A DNA stretch of 64,000 nt from NCBI RefSeq assembly GCF_023499215.1, contig NZ_JAKHSK010000021.1, positions 18,552 through 82,551 of the forward strand, read 5' to 3'. Made by a program: the position numbers and the translations under genes. Shown here one piece after another: positions 8,779 through 17,230 of this stretch. Below the pieces are notes generated by a model that was not told the origin of the DNA, made no database searches, and saw nothing but the letters and a program-made list of their open reading frames with translations. Each line of letters starts with the position of its first letter. The stretch's first letter is position 1. Origin of the DNA: Zunongwangia pacifica. GTDB lineage: Bacteria; Bacteroidota; Bacteroidia; Flavobacteriales; Flavobacteriaceae.

Positions 8779-9438
8779 TTAAGCTTCGGTAGATCTTAGG
8801 TCTTCTAAGCTCACTTCAGTAATAAAATCCTCTTTAGGGGTTCTTACTTTTTTCATGTTTACCAACCAGTCATTCTCATTTTCACGATACCCTAAAGGTA
8901 ACATCAAGGTACTTTTATATCCAGTGCCTTCTAGTTGTAAAAGTTCATCGAGCTTATCATTTAAGAAACCTTCCATAGGTGTGGCATCCACTTTTTGTTC
9001 GGCTGCTGCCGCAATAGCCATGGCAAAAGCAATATAACTTTGCTTAGAAGCATGGTGCGCCTGCCATTGTGCACCTAAAGGTTCGTAAAGGCTAAGAATA
9101 TTAGCTTTGTAATCGTCCATAGTGCTGTGGGGAAGTTCTCTTTGATCCATGGTGTAATTAAAAACTTCAGAAATTCGCTCGTTACTATAGCTATCCCATG
9201 CAGCAAAAACTAAAAGGTGAGAACAGTCGATAACCTGATGTTGGTTCCAGGCAATGTCTTTTATCTTTTCTAATAAGGCTTTATCTGAGATCACAATAAT
9301 CTTATAAGGTTGAAGTCCAGATGAAGATGGTGCTAATCTGGCTGCCTCTAAAATATAATCTACTTTTTCTTGCGGCACTTTAGTCCCGTTCATCTTTTTA
9401 GTGGCATAGCGCCATTTTAAATCGTCAATTAAACTCAT
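8779..9438 (-). CDS. NAD(P)H-dependent nitroreductase family oxidoreductase
   Basis: A 219-residue FMN-dependent enzyme of the NfsB/FRase type. The start MSLIDDLKWRYATKKMNG includes the phosphate-binding R-x-A-T-K-K motif. RLAPSSSGLQPYKIIVI binds FMN, and the C-terminal half has MLPLGYRENE. Such enzymes reduce nitroaromatics, quinones or flavins using NAD(P)H. Length and motifs are normal. It stands alone on the minus strand with its own terminator, which argues for a separate promoter in 9439-9550. Confidence 0.88.
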   Translation of the reverse strand: MSLIDDLKWRYATKKMNGTKVPQEKVDYILEAARLAPSSSGLQPYKIIVISDKALLEKIKDIAWNQHQVIDCSHLLVFAAWDSYSNERISEVFNYTMDQRELPHSTMDDYKANILSLYEPLGAQWQAHHASKQSYIAFAMAIAAAAEQKVDATPMEGFLNDKLDELLQLEGTGYKSTLMLPLGYRENENDWLVNMKKVRTPKEDFITEVSLEDLRSTEA

Positions 9439-9550
9439 TGTTTATAATTTATTTGTCTTATCTATATGGTCTCCATTTTTATAAAAAACTAACACTAACA
9501 TTTAGGTTAGTGGTGATGTTTTTTGTTTTCAGATATTTTTCTGAATAAAA

Positions 9551-9581
9551 AAAGCCCCGCTAGAAATACTAACGAGGCTTT
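9551..9581 (-). terminator. Intrinsic terminator after MetE-like gene
   Basis: On the minus strand AAAGCCTCG..TAG pairs with CTAGCGGGGCTTT across a five-base loop with two mismatches. A run of T follows. It lies about 24 bases past the stop of the gene ending at 9605. Confidence 0.75.
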
Positions 9582-9604
9582 GATCTTATAATACTTCAGA
9601 AGAG

Positions 9605-10726
9605 TTATGCCCAGACTTCCTGAGTAATCTCGTTAATTAATTTTATTTTTTTCCATTGGTCTTCTTCCGTTAAGATATTGCCTTCTTCGGTGGATGCAAA
9701 ACCGCATTGCGGACTCAAACTTAAGCGTTCTAGGTCTACATATTCAGCTGCTTCTTTTATTCGGTTTATGATGAGCTCCTTATTCTCTAAAGTGGCATTT
9801 TTACTGGTAAGTAAGCCTAAAACCACTTTTTTATCCTTGGGAATAAACCGTAATGGCTTAAAATTCCCTGAACGTTCATCATCAAATTCCAAATAAAAGT
9901 TTTCTACATTTTCTTTGGCGAAAAGCGTCTGGGCTACCGGCTCATATCCGCCTGAAGCTGCCCAGGTAGAATGATAATTCCCCCTGCAAACATGGGTTGA
10001 TAATCGAAGATCTTCAGGTAAATTCTCTAAGGCCAGATTGTTTAATTTTAGATAGGTTTCTTTAAGTTCATCACGATTAAAACCTTCCCCTGCCATCGTT
10101 TTCCAGAAATCAGCATCGCACAACATAGCCCATGTACAATCGTCAAATTTTAGATCACGGCAGCCCAGATCGTATAATTTTAAAATGGTTTGGCGATAAG
10201 CTGCTGCAATATCCTTAAATAATTCTTCCCTGTCTGGATAAAATTTATTTACATAATCTTCATTATCACCCCTCACCAGTTCGGCATAGAGTTGCGCAGG
10301 AGCGGGAATGCTTTGCCTGGCGATTTGATCTTCACCAGTATGGTTTTTCAAGAAAGAAAAGCTTTCAAATACTGGATGTTCAGGATTAAATTTTAGTTTT
10401 CCCGATAATCTGGCTGAATCTTTTCTGGTTTCTTCCCCTTGAAATAAATAGCCCTGATCTTTTAGAAAATGTTCTACGCCCTGAAATCCCCAGAAGAAAT
10501 CGAGATGCCAGTAACTTTGTCTAAATTCCCCATCAGATAAAGCATTAAGCCCAACTTCTTTTTGTTTTTCGATTAATTTGATGATCTCTTCGTCTTCGAC
10601 TTTTTTTAGTTCACTCGCTGTAATTTCTTTTTTAGCAAATTCTTCTCTGGCTTTTTTTAAACGCTCGGGGCGTAAAAAACTACCTACAATATCGGTTTTG
10701 TTTTGGATGGTTGAATGGATGCACAT
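9605..10726 (-). CDS. MetE C-terminal-like cobalamin-independent methyltransferase
   Basis: A protein of about 373 residues homologous to the C-terminal catalytic half of MetE. It has STHVCRGNYHS with the His and Cys zinc ligands, and LSLSPQCGFAST near the end with the second Cys. Single-domain relatives may methylate homocysteine from donors other than folate. I start it at the ATG at 10724-10726. The longer reading frame begins at a TTG that lies inside a perfect TAACTTTG promoter box (10754-10761), so that codon is unlikely to be translated. A divergent Lrp-type regulator at 10886 suggests amino-acid-responsive control. Confidence 0.85.
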   Translation of the reverse strand: MCIHSTIQNKTDIVGSFLRPERLKKAREEFAKKEITASELKKVEDEEIIKLIEKQKEVGLNALSDGEFRQSYWHLDFFWGFQGVEHFLKDQGYLFQGEETRKDSARLSGKLKFNPEHPVFESFSFLKNHTGEDQIARQSIPAPAQLYAELVRGDNEDYVNKFYPDREELFKDIAAAYRQTILKLYDLGCRDLKFDDCTWAMLCDADFWKTMAGEGFNRDELKETYLKLNNLALENLPEDLRLSTHVCRGNYHSTWAASGGYEPVAQTLFAKENVENFYLEFDDERSGNFKPLRFIPKDKKVVLGLLTSKNATLENKELIINRIKEAAEYVDLERLSLSPQCGFASTEEGNILTEEDQWKKIKLINEITQEVWA

Positions 10727-10753
10727 AATAATTTTGTTAGGTTTTATAATGGT

Positions 10754-10761
10754 CAAAGTTA
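10754..10761 (-). promoter_or_regulatory. -7 promoter box of MetE-like gene
   Basis: The minus strand reads TAACTTTG, a perfect match to the Bacteroidota -7 consensus TAnnTTTG, 27 bases before the chosen ATG. The expected TTG at about -33 is not clear. Confidence 0.55.
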
Positions 10762-10789
10762 GCTTTTAAGGTTTTTTTGTCTAAACTGT

Positions 10790-10810
10790 AATTAAAATTC
10801 AGTTTTAATT
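10790..10810. promoter_or_regulatory. Inverted repeat, possible Lrp operator
   Basis: AATTAAAA at 10790-10797 and TTTTAATT at 10803-10810 form a perfect inverted repeat with a five-base spacer. It lies between two divergent promoter boxes. AT-rich dyads of this size are typical of Lrp/AsnC sites, and the regulator is encoded next door. Confidence 0.45.
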
Positions 10811-10840
10811 TCTAATTAAAGTTTTTTATAAGGAATATTG

Positions 10841-10848
10841 TACTTTTG
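10841..10848 (+). promoter_or_regulatory. -7 promoter box of Lrp-family gene
   Basis: TACTTTTG matches TAnnTTTG exactly and ends 37 bases before the ATG at 10886. The -33 element is weak, which fits an activated or autoregulated promoter. Confidence 0.5.
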
Positions 10849-10885
10849 AGTTGCAGTTTTAGATCCTTAAAAAGAATAATATCCC

Positions 10886-11350
10886 ATGGAAAATTTAGAT
10901 GAGGTAGACCTTAAGCTTTTAAAAATACTCCACGAGAACTCAAATTTTACCGTAAAAGAGCTGGCAAAGCAGGTAAACCTTTCTGCTTCTCCCGTTTTTG
11001 AGCGATTAAAAAGACTTGAAAAAAATGGCTATATAAAAAAGTATATCGCCATCTTAGATGCAGAGAAGTTGCATCAGGGCTTTATTGTTTTTTGTAATAT
11101 CAAGCTGAAAAAACATGATAGAACTATCGGAAATCAATTTGTGGATGATATTATGGAAATCGACGAGATTGTAGAGTGCTATAACATTTCTGGAGATTTT
11201 GATTTTCTATTGAAGGTATACGCCAGGAATATGAAGCATTACCAGGACTTTGTATTCAATAAACTAGGGGGCGTAAAAAGTATTGGCAGTACACACAGTA
11301 CATTTGTTATGACCGAAATTAAAAATACCTACGGAATAGGCATCATTTAG
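10886..11350 (+). CDS. Lrp/AsnC-family transcriptional regulator
   Basis: A 154-residue regulator with an N-terminal winged helix-turn-helix (about 5-55: DLKLLKILHENSNFTVKELA, then SASPVFERLKRLEKNGYI) and a C-terminal ligand-binding RAM domain (about 65-150). Proteins of this family bind amino acids and form octamers. It is divergent from the MetE-like gene with 159 bases between the starts, and an inverted repeat lies in that gap. Control of the methyltransferase and autoregulation are the likely roles, by inference from arrangement. Confidence 0.92.
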   Translation: MENLDEVDLKLLKILHENSNFTVKELAKQVNLSASPVFERLKRLEKNGYIKKYIAILDAEKLHQGFIVFCNIKLKKHDRTIGNQFVDDIMEIDEIVECYNISGDFDFLLKVYARNMKHYQDFVFNKLGGVKSIGSTHSTFVMTEIKNTYGIGII

Positions 11351-11382
11351 CTAAAAATTACCCCTGATTTTATCTAAAATCG

Positions 11383-12234
11383 TTATTGAATAGTATATTG
11401 GAAGCGTACACCTTGCGATAACCTGAAGTAACCAAAAGCAAAGTGATCTGGATTAGTTTGGTTTATAAGATTTCCACGAACGTTTGCCGGCGGTGTTCCA
11501 AACGGATTGGCAATGGCGCTTTCCAGAATAAGTTCCATATAATCATGAAACTGTTTAGAAATAGCCCGAAAAGTAATGTCTATTTCACTGCCAGTTTCAA
11601 GATCTTCGTGAGAGAAATTCTGGTACATTTCATTACCATTAAAGAAATCATCGCTAGAAAGATCGTATTCCGGGAAATTAAGTACATCACTTTTAAAGTC
11701 GGCCAGATAAAAGTTGGTTTCATCTTCAGGGTCGTTGTAATAAAACCTTACTTCTTTATCTTCGCCTAAAAAACCGCCATCTTCATATTGTTCTATTCGG
11801 GTAATTTCAGGGGACGCAATTAATGTTTCCGTAGCCCTGTATTCTTCACCTTCAACAATTACATGAAGCGTAAATTCTTCTTCGATTGTTGGTTGAAAGT
11901 TAGTACAAATATAAGTTCCCGGAACTTCGGTCTCGTTAAAATAAAAGACTGCCCCGGCTTCATTCTCAATAGTTACTTTTGCATCAGAAACACGGGTGAT
12001 TTCAGTGTTGTAATAATCTGTAAGCCTAGAAATATAGATGGTTTGATATTCTCCTAATGTTCCCGAGCGCCAAAGAATTTCGGCATCTATAACAAGACGA
12101 GCATCTCCCTGCTCTAAATCTACATCGATGACATCTTCACAGGAAGTTGTCCCCATTATTAAAAATAGAGCGATGATATATAAAATGCTGTTTTTTGAAA
12201 ATAGATAGTTCACACGAATAAGTTTAGGTTGCAC
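11383..12234 (-). CDS. DUF4249 family lipoprotein
   Basis: A 283-residue exported lipoprotein. The hydrophobic segment ends in the lipobox-like MGTTSC, and the mature part CEDVIDVDLEQGDARLVIDAEI is the usual DUF4249 opening. These surface lipoproteins pair with TonB receptors in Bacteroidota. Their substrates are mostly unknown. It lies 42 bases after the receptor stop on the same strand and is the last gene of the sigma-factor cluster. No ATG precedes the signal peptide in frame: the start must be GTG at 12232-12234 or the GTG seven codons later, so the exact start is uncertain. Confidence 0.82.
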   Translation of the reverse strand: MQPKLIRVNYLFSKNSILYIIALFLIMGTTSCEDVIDVDLEQGDARLVIDAEILWRSGTLGEYQTIYISRLTDYYNTEITRVSDAKVTIENEAGAVFYFNETEVPGTYICTNFQPTIEEEFTLHVIVEGEEYRATETLIASPEITRIEQYEDGGFLGEDKEVRFYYNDPEDETNFYLADFKSDVLNFPEYDLSSDDFFNGNEMYQNFSHEDLETGSEIDITFRAISKQFHDYMELILESAIANPFGTPPANVRGNLINQTNPDHFAFGYFRLSQGVRFQYTIQ

Positions 12235-12276
12235 ATTTTGTTTGTCGTCTTAAATCCCGCAATCATAGTTTTAAGG

Positions 12277-14889
12277 TTAAAACTTAAAATTATAAGAAAC
12301 ACTGGGTAAAAAGCCGAAAATCGATAATCTACGTGCTTCATTTATTCCGGTGTCATCGTTGGTTGTAAATCGTATAGATGAAGCATTCCTTCTATTATAA
12401 ACATTATAAATGCTAAATACCCAATAGCTTTCCCAACTTTTATTCTTTTTGGGTTTAGGGGTGAGGGTTGCGGCAAGGTCTAAATGATGATACAGCGGTA
12501 AGCGATTTTCGTTTCGTAAAGAATAATTAGGTACGGGAATTCCTCCAAATTCATAATAGCCATTAGGATAGGTTACCGGCTGTCCCGATTGTAGCGAGAA
12601 GTTTGCGCTAAAAGACCATTTTTTACTATACTCGTAATTACCGGTAATGCTTAGATTGTGCAATTTGTCGTAAGGGGATAAATACCAGTTTCCGTTTGCA
12701 ATACCGGGTTCTTCAGGAGTTCTTCCAGGGTTTTTTTGTTCAGCTCGCGATAAGGTATAAGAGATCCAGCCGGTTAAATCACCGCTGTTTTTTCTAAATA
12801 ACACTTCTAATCCATAAGCTCTTGCCTGCCCATTAAGTAACACTTGTTCGATATCGTTATTCGCAATAAGGTCGGCACCATCTACATAGTCGATTCTGTT
12901 ATCAATAGCTTTATAGAATGCTTCCGTTTCCAGGCTGTACCTGTTATTATCAAAATTCCTGAAATAACCTATAGCATATTGATCTAAGATCTGCGGTTCG
13001 ATAAATGGCCCGCTGGGTGTCCAAATGTTCACCGGAGTTGGTGACTGGCTATTGGAAACAATATGTAAGTATTGTGCCATCCGGTTATAACTCGCTTTAA
13101 TCGAGGATTCATCATTTAGGATATAGGATAATGCCGCTCGTGGTTCAAAATTATCAAAGCTTGAAATCACTTCGCCAGAATCATAAAATTTGGTGCCTAT
13201 GGGCGTGGCTTCCTGATAGATATTATAAACAGGATTATAGTTTACCGGGCTGTTAGCGTAGATATTAACCTTTTGTTTTCCGTATCTATAAAAAGTACTG
13301 TATCTAAGGCCATATCTTATTTCTAAATGATCTCCAATTTTCTGATTGATATCTAGATATACTGAAGGTTCTAAAGCATATTTACGATCTAATTCCCTGT
13401 AATTTACAGTAGATTCAGGGCTGTTAGGGATTAATATACCAGGATTAAAATCGTAATACGTTGCATCTACACCATAATTTAATTGGATATCGTCTGAAAT
13501 ATAGTGCTGCCACGCGTATTTAAGTCCGTAACTTTCTATACCACTGTCCCAGTTAAAACTTAGCGTGTTTAAGGTGAGTCCAAATTGATAATCACTGTAG
13601 AAAATCGATAAATCGGTATCGATATTTTTATGAAAACGATGCTTCCAATTTAGCTTTCCCATCGTGTTACCATATTTGCTGGAAAAACTATCGTTAATAT
13701 CAAAAACATCTTTTCCTAAATAGCCTGAAAAATGCAGACTATTATTTTCGTTGATCTTATAATTCAGTTTACTATTAAGATCATAAAATTTAGCTGAGTT
13801 TTCGTTATCTGCAAGTTTTAAGAACAGGTGAGCATAAGACGTCCTGCCGGCTAGCATAAAGGAAGCTTTTTGTTTTTTTAAAGGTCCTTCTACTTTCAGT
13901 TTACTGGAAATTAAACCAACACCACCTTCAAATTTAAAATCTTTATAATCACCATTATGCTGTTTAATATCTAAGACTGAAGAAACCCTGCCACCGTATT
14001 TAGAAGGAATTCCACCCTTATAAAGATCAAGGGAATTCACTGCATCGGCGTTAAAAACCGAGAAAAAACCAAAAAGGTGAGAGTCGCTGTAAATAGGTAC
14101 ATTATCCAATAAAATTAAATTTTGATCTGCCGCACCACCACGAACATTAAAGCCGGATGAGCCTTCACCGGCATTGGTGACACCAGGCAACGTAAGCAAA
14201 GATTTTAAAGGATCGGGTTCACCTAAAGCTACCGGGATTTGTTTAATCTCTTTCATGCTAAGGCTGTTTATACTCATCTGTGGTTTTTTAATGTTGGTAG
14301 CCTTATTGTTTTGTTCAATCACTACTTCTTCCAGGATTTCGTCACCGGTTTCCATTTTTAAGGTCCAGTTAATATCCCGGTCTAGTACCAGGTTTTGTGT
14401 TATTGTGCTATATCCCAGAAAACTAATATGAATTTCATAACTTCCCTGTGGAAGCTGTATCGAGAATTTGCCTTCACTATTGGTACTGGTTCCTTTTTGA
14501 AGTTTTGGGATCGTAATACTGGCTCCTAAAAGCGGTTGGTCATATTCATCGTAAATAGTGCCTGAAAGGGTATAGTTCTCCTGGGCATTTAACTTGCTTT
14601 CCCTGGGTTTTACCGTAATGTTATTTCCCAACACTTTAAAATCATGGGGTAGTCTATTGTTTAATTGTTCAATTAAACGGGGAACACTAATGCTCTGGTA
14701 ATTAATTTCGGTATTAAAAGTGATTTGTGAGCTAATTTCTTCATCGTAAGCCAGTTTATAGTCCGATTGTTTTTCAATTTGTTCTTTAAGTGTATTGATG
14801 GTATTTCCTTTTTCAATCTTTATAACCATATTTTGGCCGGTAAGACTAAAGCCGTAAAAGAATAGTAAAGCGATAAAAAAGTATCTCAT
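12277..14889 (-). CDS. TonB-dependent receptor with STN and carboxypeptidase-like domains
   Basis: An 870-residue outer-membrane transporter. It has a signal peptide (MRYFFIALLFFYGFSLTG), a secretin/TonB short N-terminal signalling domain (about 20-95), and a carboxypeptidase-regulatory-like domain (about 107-185). The plug follows with SSGFNVRGGAADQNLILLDN (about 245-263), then a beta barrel to the C-terminal Phe. The STN domain marks it as a transducer that contacts the adjacent FecR protein and so switches on the ECF sigma factor. The start overlaps the FecR stop by four bases. No SusD partner is present; the DUF4249 lipoprotein takes that position. The ligand cannot be read from sequence. 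Confidence 0.92.
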   Translation of the reverse strand: MRYFFIALLFFYGFSLTGQNMVIKIEKGNTINTLKEQIEKQSDYKLAYDEEISSQITFNTEINYQSISVPRLIEQLNNRLPHDFKVLGNNITVKPRESKLNAQENYTLSGTIYDEYDQPLLGASITIPKLQKGTSTNSEGKFSIQLPQGSYEIHISFLGYSTITQNLVLDRDINWTLKMETGDEILEEVVIEQNNKATNIKKPQMSINSLSMKEIKQIPVALGEPDPLKSLLTLPGVTNAGEGSSGFNVRGGAADQNLILLDNVPIYSDSHLFGFFSVFNADAVNSLDLYKGGIPSKYGGRVSSVLDIKQHNGDYKDFKFEGGVGLISSKLKVEGPLKKQKASFMLAGRTSYAHLFLKLADNENSAKFYDLNSKLNYKINENNSLHFSGYLGKDVFDINDSFSSKYGNTMGKLNWKHRFHKNIDTDLSIFYSDYQFGLTLNTLSFNWDSGIESYGLKYAWQHYISDDIQLNYGVDATYYDFNPGILIPNSPESTVNYRELDRKYALEPSVYLDINQKIGDHLEIRYGLRYSTFYRYGKQKVNIYANSPVNYNPVYNIYQEATPIGTKFYDSGEVISSFDNFEPRAALSYILNDESSIKASYNRMAQYLHIVSNSQSPTPVNIWTPSGPFIEPQILDQYAIGYFRNFDNNRYSLETEAFYKAIDNRIDYVDGADLIANNDIEQVLLNGQARAYGLEVLFRKNSGDLTGWISYTLSRAEQKNPGRTPEEPGIANGNWYLSPYDKLHNLSITGNYEYSKKWSFSANFSLQSGQPVTYPNGYYEFGGIPVPNYSLRNENRLPLYHHLDLAATLTPKPKKNKSWESYWVFSIYNVYNRRNASSIRFTTNDDTGINEARRLSIFGFLPSVSYNFKF

Positions 14890-15755
14890 TTTTCAATGGG
14901 GATATTGGTTGGTATGGCGGAGTGTTGTTTTAAGGTGGCTTTCCTATTAAAACGATCTATGCTATAGTTAAGATTGTATAGTTCTGCGATAATTTTTAGA
15001 GGGATTTCAATGTTTTCTTCTTTCTTTATTCGCAGGGTGATTTGTTTATTTAAAAAAGCTTCGGGAACACTTATTTTAAAGGCATATTCTTTTTCCAGAA
15101 AGTTAATAATGGTTTTAATGCTTTCTTTTTCAAAATCGATGTAATTTTTAAAGTGCTGAACCTTTACATTGCCAGAATCAAGAAAAAATTCTTCTCCAGG
15201 CAACAAAATCCATGTTTCAGATCGCCCTCTGATAGTCATTTTTACTTTGCCTTCATGTAATTTCACACGGGTCTGGGTTTCATTTTCAGCAATAGTAAAC
15301 GACGTTCCTAAAACCGTAGTTATGGTTTTGTTATTAATCACTTTAAAAGGATGATTTTGGTCTTTTTCAACTTTAAAAAAAGCATTTCCCTGCAAAGTGA
15401 CCTCACGATTATTTTTGTAATCTTTAGAATAAGTGATTTTTGATGTTGGTTGAAGCCTAATTTCACTACTATCGGGTAAAAAAAAGAATTTAAGTTTATT
15501 TCCCGGATTTTCAATAGTGATCAGGGAGGCAATTTCTTGTTGTGACTTATTGATGGTATAAAACCCAGTACCCAAAATCACCAATATTGTAATTACTATA
15601 GCATATTTTATGAAATTTGAGGTTTTATTATGCGGTTTTTCTAAGTTATTGTGATAAAATTTTCCCCAGGCTATTTCTTTCTCTACGGAAGATATTTTGG
15701 GCGAATCTTCTTTCCAGTATTCATCGAATTTCTTGTCGGTTTCACATTTCTTCAT
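14886..15755 (-). CDS. FecR-family anti-sigma factor
   Basis: A 289-residue protein with a cytoplasmic N terminus (about 1-48), one membrane segment (about 49-68) and a periplasmic FecR domain (about 95-195). A C-terminal DUF4974-like domain ends around 270. It would hold the ECF sigma factor inactive until the receptor's STN domain signals. I start it at the ATG at 15753-15755; the codon before it is TTG. That ATG shares one base with the TGA of the small upstream gene (TGATG), a sign of coupled translation. It overlaps the receptor gene by four bases. Confidence 0.92.
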   Translation of the reverse strand: MKKCETDKKFDEYWKEDSPKISSVEKEIAWGKFYHNNLEKPHNKTSNFIKYAIVITILVILGTGFYTINKSQQEIASLITIENPGNKLKFFFLPDSSEIRLQPTSKITYSKDYKNNREVTLQGNAFFKVEKDQNHPFKVINNKTITTVLGTSFTIAENETQTRVKLHEGKVKMTIRGRSETWILLPGEEFFLDSGNVKVQHFKNYIDFEKESIKTIINFLEKEYAFKISVPEAFLNKQITLRIKKEENIEIPLKIIAELYNLNYSIDRFNRKATLKQHSAIPTNIPIEK

Positions 15756-15982
15756 CAAGAAGCTTTAAGTAGTTCGCAATTGAAGCCTTCGCTTTTAACA
15801 CTGCTTACAAAGTTGTCTTTTATTTCGGTTTTAGAAGACACCAGTATTAAAATTTGATTGTCTAAAGTAAAAGGATGAATTTCACAATCAGAAAAATTGA
15901 ACGCCAGTACCTTTAGAAGATACACTAACCGCTCCTGTTCGATAATATCTAGTTTATAAATCTCGAAAATCATGTTTAGCAT
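15755..15982 (-). CDS. Small protein between sigma factor and FecR, unknown function
   Basis: An open frame of about 75 codons in a gap where most comparable clusters place FecR directly after the sigma gene. It starts at ATG 15980-15982 (a second ATG follows three codons later) and ends in a stop that overlaps the FecR start. The peptide begins MLNMIFEIYKLDIIEQERLV, has an alternating hydrophobic/charged pattern with no signal peptide or membrane helix, and contains two Cys. Translational coupling suggests it is made with FecR. I do not recognise a family. It could be a cytoplasmic modulator of the sigma/anti-sigma pair. Confidence 0.6.
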   Translation of the reverse strand: MLNMIFEIYKLDIIEQERLVYLLKVLAFNFSDCEIHPFTLDNQILILVSSKTEIKDNFVSSVKSEGFNCELLKAS

Positions 15983-16014
15983 TTTAGACAATACAATCGA
16001 GATTGTAAAAGTTC

Positions 16015-16542
16015 CTAAGCCTTTTTAATATTTTTTCGAATAAAATTATTGGCCAGGTAAATATGATTGGCGATCGTTTTTGGTGAAAGCTGGGTAAGGT
16101 TGGCAATTTCACGGTAAGAATAGTTGTCGATTTTGTGTAATTTGAAGATCTTTTTTTGCTGTACCGGAAGTTCTTCTATTAATTTATAAAGGTTTTCTTT
16201 TCTGAAGTTCGTATCATATTCCAGATCGTCCTGTAATAATTCATCTTTAAGAAAACCGGTTTGAAGTGGAATTATTTTTTTCTCTCGGTTAAGATGATTA
16301 AAAATGAGGTTTTTGCAAATCACTATTATTTGTGCTTCCAGCGGCACGTCTTCTTTTAATTGATGCCTGTTTTTATGGATTTTTAAAAAAACTTCCTGAA
16401 TTAAATCCTGCGGAGTTAATACCATAAGGTTGAATTTTTTACAGATGTGAAAAAGTTTATCATAATAAAGAAAATAGATTTCCTTAAAGGTGGCCGTTTT
16501 ACCTTTTTTTAAATCCCGGATGATCTTTTGATTACTTTTCAT
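16015..16542 (-). CDS. ECF RNA polymerase sigma factor, sigma-70 family
   Basis: A 175-residue ECF sigma factor. Region 2 (about 20-85) has DLIQEVFLKIHKNR, and region 4 (about 115-170) has LPVQQKKIFKLHKIDNYSYR with the helix-turn-helix LTQLSPKTIANHIY. It heads the minus-strand cluster of small protein, FecR, TonB receptor and DUF4249 lipoprotein. By the known FecI/FecR scheme it should direct transcription of the receptor genes when the receptor is loaded. The ATG at 16540-16542 fits the family length. Confidence 0.92.
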   Translation of the reverse strand: MKSNQKIIRDLKKGKTATFKEIYFLYYDKLFHICKKFNLMVLTPQDLIQEVFLKIHKNRHQLKEDVPLEAQIIVICKNLIFNHLNREKKIIPLQTGFLKDELLQDDLEYDTNFRKENLYKLIEELPVQQKKIFKLHKIDNYSYREIANLTQLSPKTIANHIYLANNFIRKNIKKA

Positions 16543-16620
16543 TGATGATTAGACGCGGTTTTTTATAAAACGTTAATAGCTATAAATTAATTATATCTAA
16601 ATTCATCAATTGTAGACGAT

Positions 16621-16651
16621 TTGCTTAATTTAAAATTAGATTGTAGATTTG
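16621..16651 (+). promoter_or_regulatory. Candidate rightward promoter
   Basis: TTG at 16621-16623 and TAGATTTG at 16644-16651 match the Bacteroidota promoter pattern with a 20-base spacer (usual about 19). It could drive the RNA element at 16824 or a long pump leader. Confidence 0.4.
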
Positions 16652-16823
16652 CCAGCCCTTTTTTAAATTGTTATATTTAATTGAGATTTTTAAGAAGGGA
16701 TAGTAGGAAATAAATTTTTCCAAAATAGGGAAAATCAAAAATATAAGTGGTTTTTAGAAGCCATTATAGATTTAAAAAATCACACTGTATTTTTTTGAAT
16801 CTTAAAATTTAGTTGTGTTGTTT

Positions 16824-16933
16824 GTTCCAAGAAATTGGAACTTGTAGGTAAACCTTTTTAGGCTATTTTTAGCCTTTGGGTTACCAATGAGAAGCTTTTT
16901 TCCGTTGATTCGGGAAGAGGCTTTTTTGTTTTT
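16824..16933 (+). ncRNA. Structured RNA candidate ending in an intrinsic terminator
   Basis: Three stems follow each other. GTTCCAA/TTGGAAC closes a GAAA tetraloop (16824-16841). GGTAA/TTACC (16847-16885) encloses an inner stem AGGCT/AGCCT. A 13-pair stem (16892-16904 with 16911-16923, three G-T wobbles) is followed by a T-rich run to 16933. A U-run follows the stem only on the plus strand, so the element is read rightward. It is either a small RNA or a leader attenuator for the efflux operon that begins 300 bases on. I cannot assign an Rfam family; Flavo-1 would be the first to test. Confidence 0.55.
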
Positions 16934-17230
16934 AAGGGGGATTTTGGGTTTGATTTCTAGATCCTACGAAATTGTAAAAATATATTTTCATTCATGTTCC
17001 CAGACTTGTAGTAGGCTTTTTGATTTTTTTCAGGATTTTCTATTTCACTAAAATGTCTTTTTAAACCTTATTAGGTTTTGAACTGTGGCATTAATCAACA
17101 GATTGTGTGGTGAACAGAAGTGTAGAATACCACATTATTTCATAAAAAAGTATTAAAAATCATACCCGAGAACGTTTGAAATCAAAAGGTATGTAAATTG
17201 CTACATTCTAAGCAGAAATAATCTGTACAT

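Larger units (their letters stand above)
16543..17230. other. 688-base gap with structured RNA candidate
   Basis: This spacer divides the sigma-factor cluster (leftward) from the multidrug pump operon (rightward). A TAGATTTG box at 16644-16651 with TTG at 16621-16623 could be a rightward promoter. The three-hairpin element at 16824-16933 is listed separately. No protein-coding signal was seen in the remaining part, which must carry the pump promoter. Confidence 0.5.
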
